Below, in pieces: positions 57,763-64,000 of a DNA stretch of 64,000 nucleotides. Position numbers and translations under genes: made by a program. How positions within the stretch are numbered: the first letter of the stretch is position 1; each line of letters starts with the position of its first letter. Location: assembly GCA_907163345.1 (NCBI GenBank), contig CAJQUN010001206.1, positions 27,683 to 91,682 on the forward strand, in the 5' to 3' direction. The notes below the pieces were generated by a model. That model saw nothing but the letters and a program-made list of their open reading frames with translations, ran no database searches and had not been told where the DNA came from. Source of the stretch: Haberlea rhodopensis. Taxonomy: Eukaryota; Streptophyta; Magnoliopsida; Lamiales; Gesneriaceae.

Positions 57763-60700
57763 TTCGAGAACGGGATGAACAAGGGTAGAGGAAGTGAGTT
57801 AGGGAGTTACCTAATCACTTACAGGCATGTGATACTGATGATATAGTGTCTGGGAACATGCTTTGTATTTGTATCTGTTATTGTTAACCCTTGTTTTGCA
57901 GGATGATAGTATGATTTGGTCTACATCCTTATGCGTGTGGCATAAGTGAGGTTGTAGGTGTACTGTGATTGGTATACCAGATTTCTGTACTATCATTTGG
58001 CTGGGGGAAACATGATATGTTTCGCGGGAGCTATTCCACTGATTCCGTGGTAATGGTATGTAGGTCGATACCGAATCAGAGGAGTAAGTTGTACAATGAT
58101 TGGAGCGTGAAAAGCAAAGCTTGGTATTCCTGCATGAGATTGTGTATCAGACCTAATGATGGACTGGCCGCTAACACATGAGGTGTGAAGGGATGTGAAG
58201 CTACAGGTTTTTGAGTACTGTATCTAGTTCCGGGGCAATTATTGATATTACAATCTGTGGTTGCATTATCAGTTTGACATGTATGGCTTGAATGGGAATT
58301 TAATCCTTTGCTCTTGATTTGTGGATAGTATGGCTAACGCAGTGTGATTACATTGGGAGATGATGCAGACATGGGTTACTTGTGGTACTCAGTTTGTACA
58401 TATACTGCAGGGATAATTGGTGATTTGTGAGATCACCGTGGTGATGATTGTCTTGTTAAGGTATCATCTGTGTATGGTTCTCCGGTGTGTATGTGTGTGT
58501 TGAACTCTATGTTTGTTGTCATGGAGTTGGCAAGGAACATGAATTGGGAGAGTTCAATGATAGGAACGCTGAGGCGTATTGATGGAGCGGTACAACCGCG
58601 GTATGTTCGACTGTTATCAGTTGATGTCGTTCAAGTCACTCGTGTTTGGTGACTGGTTAATGGACTGTGTGATCCTCTCTGTGTATTAGCTGCTTGTGTT
58701 CGTTCTTGTTGGATCATATGGATTTGAGCATGGACGTTTTTCAGATTGAAAGAAAATGAGTACCAGCGTAGATTGCAGTGATGCAATATTGTGACGCTTG
58801 CCAATGTGATTTTTGTGATGGCTGTACTGGGACATACATGGTGCTATGTGACCATATATACTATATGGATTGTAGATAGTACAGATGGGAATGGATATCA
58901 TTGTTTTGATGTGAACTCCGTCTGAGTTCTAAAGTTGTCCGTATGATATGTGATATCTGTAGCAACCATGAGTGTCTTTGGTTGACACGAGATACCTTAC
59001 GTGCATACAATTGTGTATGGGATGTTGTATATGAACATCTAGTTCTGTGTTTGTGAACTGTAGTTATGAGGTTGAAATTGGTTGGTCTGCTTAGAACAAA
59101 GTGTGGGTATCTATGTTGTTGCTGAGAGCATTGGATGCTGGTATGGCTTCTGGATACAGAAACAGACGTCATGATAGACATCTAAATTGGTTCTTTAGTG
59201 GAACTGTGTATGACATCTTGTCATTAGTTTGGATTATTGCATGATATCTTGTCATATTTTGGATTATTACATGACAGTAGTAATCTGTACACGGAAGACC
59301 AACAGAGATTGGTTGGCAATGTGAATATCCGGTAAGCATTGAGTGTGAACTATTGTATGATAGCATAGCTTGGTGGCTATAATGTATAGTTCACAAGTCT
59401 GATGTTGAATGGCCAAGTTATCCAGATTGATAAGGAAGTTTGAGTTTCCGTCGATTGCTTGTACAATACGACTCGTTGTGTTGTGATTGTACTATGCATT
59501 TGACATGAAATTCATATAGTCTTGAACGGGGGATGTATGACTGATGGGATCGTGATTTTGATATGCCGATCTCGTTATGCGATTAGTTTGCATTTTGTGC
59601 TTGATAGATGTTGGGTTGATATCTATTAATGGACAGTCTGCAAATATGTTTCATGAGGAAACAGTATGGTTGGTAGACTAACCATGTAATGGTGAATAAC
59701 TGGTTGGTATGTTAAACCATGTGATGGTTGATGAATAACAGATAATTATGAGAAGGTTGAAGAAACTCACTCGTATGAAATAATATGATGGGACTTGAGT
59801 TGTCCATGAAATGAATTATCTTTTGAGCTTGTTCGTACACATATGTGTATGGCATTGAAATATGTGTCATATTCTAGTAGTACAATATGAAACTGATGTG
59901 ACATATATCAGATGGTGAATGGTATTTTTGCTATATGGTTGTACTTGATTTGAGTATTCTGATAAGATATCCTTTGATTGTACACAGAAGGTGTACGAGG
60001 AACATAATACGGTTATTGTGACGATCTCATTGGCACTGCTATATGACATGGCAATTCATTTGGATCTGATTGCAGAGTCATAGTGCTAGAATGACCATGA
60101 GTGGGATGGTATTTTGATTGTCATTCATGTTAACACGAATGTGTGGATTGTATGATTGCAGTTGCGTTGGAATTTGTTACCTTTCATGTAATGTAGGATT
60201 GGCTATTCCTTCATGAACCAGAGGTAATAACGATTTGCTGGGAACAGTCGTGTTAATCAGAATATACATTCTAATAGGCGAGGTAGATAACTGTTGATTA
60301 CGGTTATGTACTATATGTGATCATGTGCTATATATGAGTGATATATTCAATCATGTGATATAGTCAGGTGATCTCTTCGATTGTATGATCTATCCGGGTG
60401 ATATGATAATCCGTATGAATAAGTTCTTGAAGCAGAACGGAATGGATTATCAGGTACCTTTGATATGTGGGACTTGGTGGTATACTACATGTAGCAAGTG
60501 AATTGCACATGCGTGGAAAGCATGTCGGGTGGAAAACGTGTTGGTTTCCATTGCTACATGATGTATTTGTGTTGATCATTACAGGGAACAGTGACTAGAA
60601 AGAAAGGAATCGTTGTACAGCTTGTCATACTCAAGATGGTAGTCTTGGGGGGGAATAGTTGGTACAAAGAATGACATTTCCGGTACAGGGGTCAGATGAG

Positions 60701-61925
60701 ACCATAGTCATTGAGTGAGATGACCATATACTCATCTGGACATATGTCGTGTACATGGCTTTAGTGTACAGTATGCATTGATGACATATGAGTGTAATGT
60801 GGATTACTTTTTGTCGTTTGGACAAGTTGGTGTCCAGTGTTTGTTTTGGACTGATATCGTGTTCAGTATTTAATCTAGACTGAGAAGTCTAGCGTGGGAG
60901 ATTAGTATGTAAACGATAGATGGATATGTTGTAGATATCACATTGTGTAATTACATACTATAATACAACTTTGTGAAACGTTAGAGCAAAGATGGCTCTG
61001 TACACATTTGGATATGTAGAATCTGAATGTGATAAGGACCGAGATACTTGGTTTAGAATATCTTGTTGATCTCGATATTCTGTGTAGGTTTATACAAGAG
61101 TACAGACGAATGGAAATATTCTAAACTGTTATACAATACGCAACGCGGGTGTGTGTGTTGCTGTGTTTATACAGTGTGGCATGATGTGTATGGAAAAGGT
61201 GTAATACCAAGATTTGAACCATATTACGATTTGGTGACTAGTTGTCCAAGGAGGGACGGATGTATTAGACATTAGACGAACAGATGCTCCATAGGGGATC
61301 ATTTGGATGCATCCAGCAGGAATGTGAATGGGCAGTGACTTGGGTATGGGTATTCATCGTACAATGAGTTGTATGAGCTCAAGTCAATTTGATGGCTACT
61401 GTTGTGTATAACAGGATCTGTATATGTGCCAATCTTCAGACATGATTTCTGGAGTATTCACTGAGACTAGTGAAATGTTGTTTGTTGATGGTTTTACAAC
61501 AAGACATACATACTATCGATGCCCGGCAGGTGGTAGAGTCTTGTGAACATATGGCTACGTGGACAAAAGCGAATGGTAACAAGCTGGTATAAGTGGTATG
61601 CGAAACATGGGTATGCAGTAGAATCCAAAGTGCAATATCTGGTATGTTTTCTTTTGGTTTCTTATACTGCTGGTCTGGTAAGTATCTGCTAGTTGAACAT
61701 GTTGAGTATGTAGCAGATTTACTTTGATTATTTATTCTGGCAAATAATGTTGCATTTATAATGCATGTTTGTGCAAAGCTTAATTGCCACTATGTTATGA
61801 TTCCTTGAAGTATTGCTCATAGGGTTGAAGCTTATGGCTTTATGTATGTGATTCATATGATACATGAGATTCATATGTTGTATATACAATTTCGAGGACG
61901 AAATTCAATGAGTGGGGGAGAATTG
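57763..61925 (+). other. Non-coding interior of element F
   Basis: About 4.2 kb, strikingly rich in T and G on the plus strand with many atg/tgt/gat words and stops in every frame. The short open frames do not resemble gag or pol. A gttttgcag string at 57892-57900 sits where coding relatives have the gag start. The last 30 bases carry the usual cgaggacgaaattc and gagtgggggagaa polypurine tract. Confidence 0.75.
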
Positions 61926-63850
61926 TAATGCCTCGATTTGTTATGGCGTAATTATGACTAATTACGGTATGATGTAGACTCGAGTTCGGGTTGAACCGAG
62001 GGTTAATACTCACATACATGACATGACTTTGTTTATATGTGGCAAGGAATGAAACATGATGCACAAGATGTAAGAATTAATCAAGTATAGTGGTATATCA
62101 AGCAACATGAACTAGTAGGCATGTGACTATGCATGTGAACTTAATGTGAGTTGGACTTGAATTTGAATTGAATTTCGTGCCTTTCATTTAAAGTTGCATT
62201 AGCGTGTGAATTTGAGTTTGGATTTACATGTTTGTGTTAATTGGTATAGTATGATACCAAGTGGCTATATTAAGGGGATTAAGGCACTTAAACTCACAAT
62301 ACACCATTTTACACCTACAAATCTCTACCAAGCTCCTCTTCCTCTCTTTCAAATTCCTTGTGGTTTGAGCTTGGGATTCACTTGTAAATTGAGCTAGGAA
62401 GGTGTGTGAAGTGAAAGTGTACTCTCTTGGTAAGGATTTCATGGTTTTACACTTGAATTATGTAATTGGTATTGATTTATGTGAAGGGGAAATATCAATT
62501 ATTGATGCTTAGAATCATAACTTGTTTCTTTGCCAAGAATTGGATTCTAGGATGTTAGGAACAGGTTTATATGATACTAGGGATTTCATGAATCATGGTT
62601 ACATGTGAAAATATGGGTAAGAGAAGAAGAACCATGAAGATAAGCTCAAAATCGCCATTGTCTCATTTTTTTCTGATCGTGCCGATCGATCGGTAATGTG
62701 GCTCGATCGATCGACGATGACAGAAACATTTGAAGGAGGTTTAAGCATGCGACGATCGATCGGTGATTTTGAGGCGATCGATCGGTACATGTGGCAATCG
62801 ATCGGTGTTTTTGTTAGATCGATCGGTGAAACATGAACAGTTCGGCGATCGATCGAGAATTTGGGGCGATCGACGGTGATGGCAGAATGTTGAAAACTTT
62901 TATATTTTTGTAGAATTTGATTTTAATGCCTATGATAACATGATATATTGTTGGCATTGTTGTAGCATCATCTCAGGGGACAGGGCAAAGAGGCAATTAG
63001 CTATCAACGCCTGATTTATCGCTTTTGTGTCGCAATACAGGTACGTGTTGACGTACGGAGTATAGATATGATGCGATGATGATGTTATGGTTTTGATATC
63101 ATATGATTTATGTTATCTTGTGTCATATGATTGGTAGTTCATATGCATGTTCATACATGGATTTCATATGATTGGGATGGATGCCTTGATAGATATGTGT
63201 ATATGCTTTGGTGAGATCATTGCCTCGATAGATATGCCTGGTGTGGTATATGCTTTGGCTGGGATCGTTGCCACGATAGATATACTACATATGCTTTGGC
63301 TTGAGAGATATACACTTGGTGTGGGTATATGCTCTGGCTATTATCACAGATGAGCATGGTACTATGATATGTGCTGCTAATATGAAGATGTGATGTGGTT
63401 CCACTGACATATTGAGCTGAATAGGCATATCATATGGGGCTCGTGATAATAGGGTAATTGTTGAGACAACATAGTGCATTTGTGGATGTATGATACAGAA
63501 CATTCACGTATTGATGATTTATTTGTGCTTTATCATTGATATTGATATTGTGGTTTGATATTGCACTGAGATATTTGTTATCTATACTTATTGTGTGAAT
63601 GTTTCTGTAGGAACCATAAACGTGGGGAGCGTGAGTCCTGATTTCCGCTGCGAGTGGAACCACTGCATAGGGGTTATCTTAGCGTAGGTTGTTACTTGTA
63701 CATTTGATGTATAGTTGGTTAGGGTTTTGTAACCCTTGTAACAACTTAACTAGTAAGATACTCTTAATTAGTGCATGTTATTACTTAATTCAGACTCACA
63801 TATGTATGTTTAATTGAATACATAATGGATTAAGTAAAGAGGACCCCACA
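61926..63850 (+). repeat. 3' LTR of element F
   Basis: Paired with 55811-57741. Array 62683-62876, dyad 63040-63057. It retains cttggtaag near 62428 where the 5' LTR reads cttgggaag. Confidence 0.95.
62683..62876. repeat. CGATCGATCG palindrome array in F 3' LTR
   Basis: Eight positions matching the 5' LTR array, about half of them mutated away from the exact decamer. Confidence 0.85.
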
Positions 63851-64000
63851 ATAGGCATGCAATTACGTGCCCTAGTACGATCACAACACCAAATTGTACC
63901 GTCAATCCATGACGATAACCAAATTATAAAAGTTCCCGGCTAAGCATGCATAATACCCCAAAAATACTGTCAATCCATGACAATTAACCTTTTAAAATAA
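63851..64000 (-). repeat. 5' LTR of element H, distal part (continues off the window)
   Basis: It resumes with the atagg duplication and gcatgcaattacgtgcccta, aligning to 43467-43620 of the H 3' LTR. Confidence 0.9.

Larger units (their letters stand above)
55811..63850 (+). mobile_element. Non-coding long-LTR element F (LARD-like)
   Basis: LTRs 55811-57741 and 61926-63850 are flanked by atagg (55806-55810, 63851-63855). The iMet primer site and polypurine tract are in place, but the 4.2-kb interior encodes no gag, protease, RT or integrase I can recognise. LTR divergence is about 1-2% by eye, so it moved fairly recently, necessarily with enzymes in trans. Its LTR is related to that of coding element C, a plausible partner type. 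Confidence 0.93.
42149..64000 (-). mobile_element. Non-coding long-LTR element H (LARD-like), with two nested insertions
   Basis: 3' LTR 42149-44643 and 5' LTR 54479-55810 plus 63856-64000 (running off the window) share clear identity. The interior, minus the nested TR-GAG2, is about 3.9 kb with a primer site and polypurine tract but no recognisable gag or pol. It interrupts LTR J. Its 5' LTR is interrupted by element F (TSD atagg). The Tekay-style primer site and LTR modules suggest mobilisation by a Tekay element. Confidence 0.85.

Noticed and set aside
57969..58181. Short open frames in the F interior (also 58470-58652, 61063-61275)
   Set aside because: Lengths are those expected by chance, and there are no family motifs or shared frames with coding relatives.

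Overview
The window is plant nuclear DNA, probably heterochromatic, made almost entirely of nested LTR retrotransposons. I see no convincing host gene, rRNA, tRNA gene or CRISPR array. The evidence for a plant is Ty3/gypsy pol of the Tekay/Del chromovirus type (integrase followed by a chromodomain-like tail), primer sites matching plant initiator-Met tRNA and tRNA-Asp, 5-bp target duplications, and a hAT-type MITE with an 8-bp duplication. The species cannot be told from the sequence.

Layout. 1-2245: LTR of a tRNA-Asp-primed element (174-1542), a scrap of its gag, and degenerate LTR debris. 2245-11058: a minus-strand Tekay composite. Its left half (3' LTR, integrase, RNase H, RT) and right half (RT start, protease, gag, partial 5' LTR) look like different subfamilies and are separated by an inverted plus-strand gag-pol fragment (6304-8461). 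11059-13302: a truncated plus LTR, then a minus LTR with an unusual palindrome array. 13303-19183: a 5'-truncated plus Tekay element with stop-riddled pol and its 3' LTR. 19186-21255: another plus LTR. 21256-40519: remains of a minus Tekay element (D), split by a complete plus Tekay element E (21375-36833, TSD ctagt). E is itself split inside integrase by a gag-only element (27621-33709, TSD cgtac). The 5' LTR of D holds a 427-bp hAT MITE (38984-39410, TSD cgtacctt). 40520-41418: non-coding DNA, perhaps an old LTR. 41419-42148: start of another LTR, cut by element H. 42149-64000: non-coding long-LTR element H (minus), split by a second gag-only element (46028-51918, TSD gacgt) and, in its 5' LTR, by non-coding element F (55811-63850, TSD atagg).

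How the parts relate. The coding Tekay copies are broken by frameshifts and stops. The non-autonomous elements (two gag-only, two coding-free) have intact LTRs, primer sites, polypurine tracts and clean target duplications, so they were probably mobilised by enzymes supplied in trans.

The most striking signal is an interspersed array of the 10-bp palindrome CGATCGATCG. It lies in essentially every well-preserved LTR of the window, across several Tekay-type LTR families and in tRNA-Asp-primed elements of a different gypsy branch. In one LTR the same slot holds a different palindrome (GGCGTAATTACGCC), and in a degenerate LTR a third type (GATCGCCTCAGGCGATC). This suggests that self-complementarity is kept while the sequence turns over. 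In the Tekay-type LTRs the array is followed by a conserved GTACGT dyad that also reads as a splice donor, and in the well-preserved copies by family-specific minisatellites.
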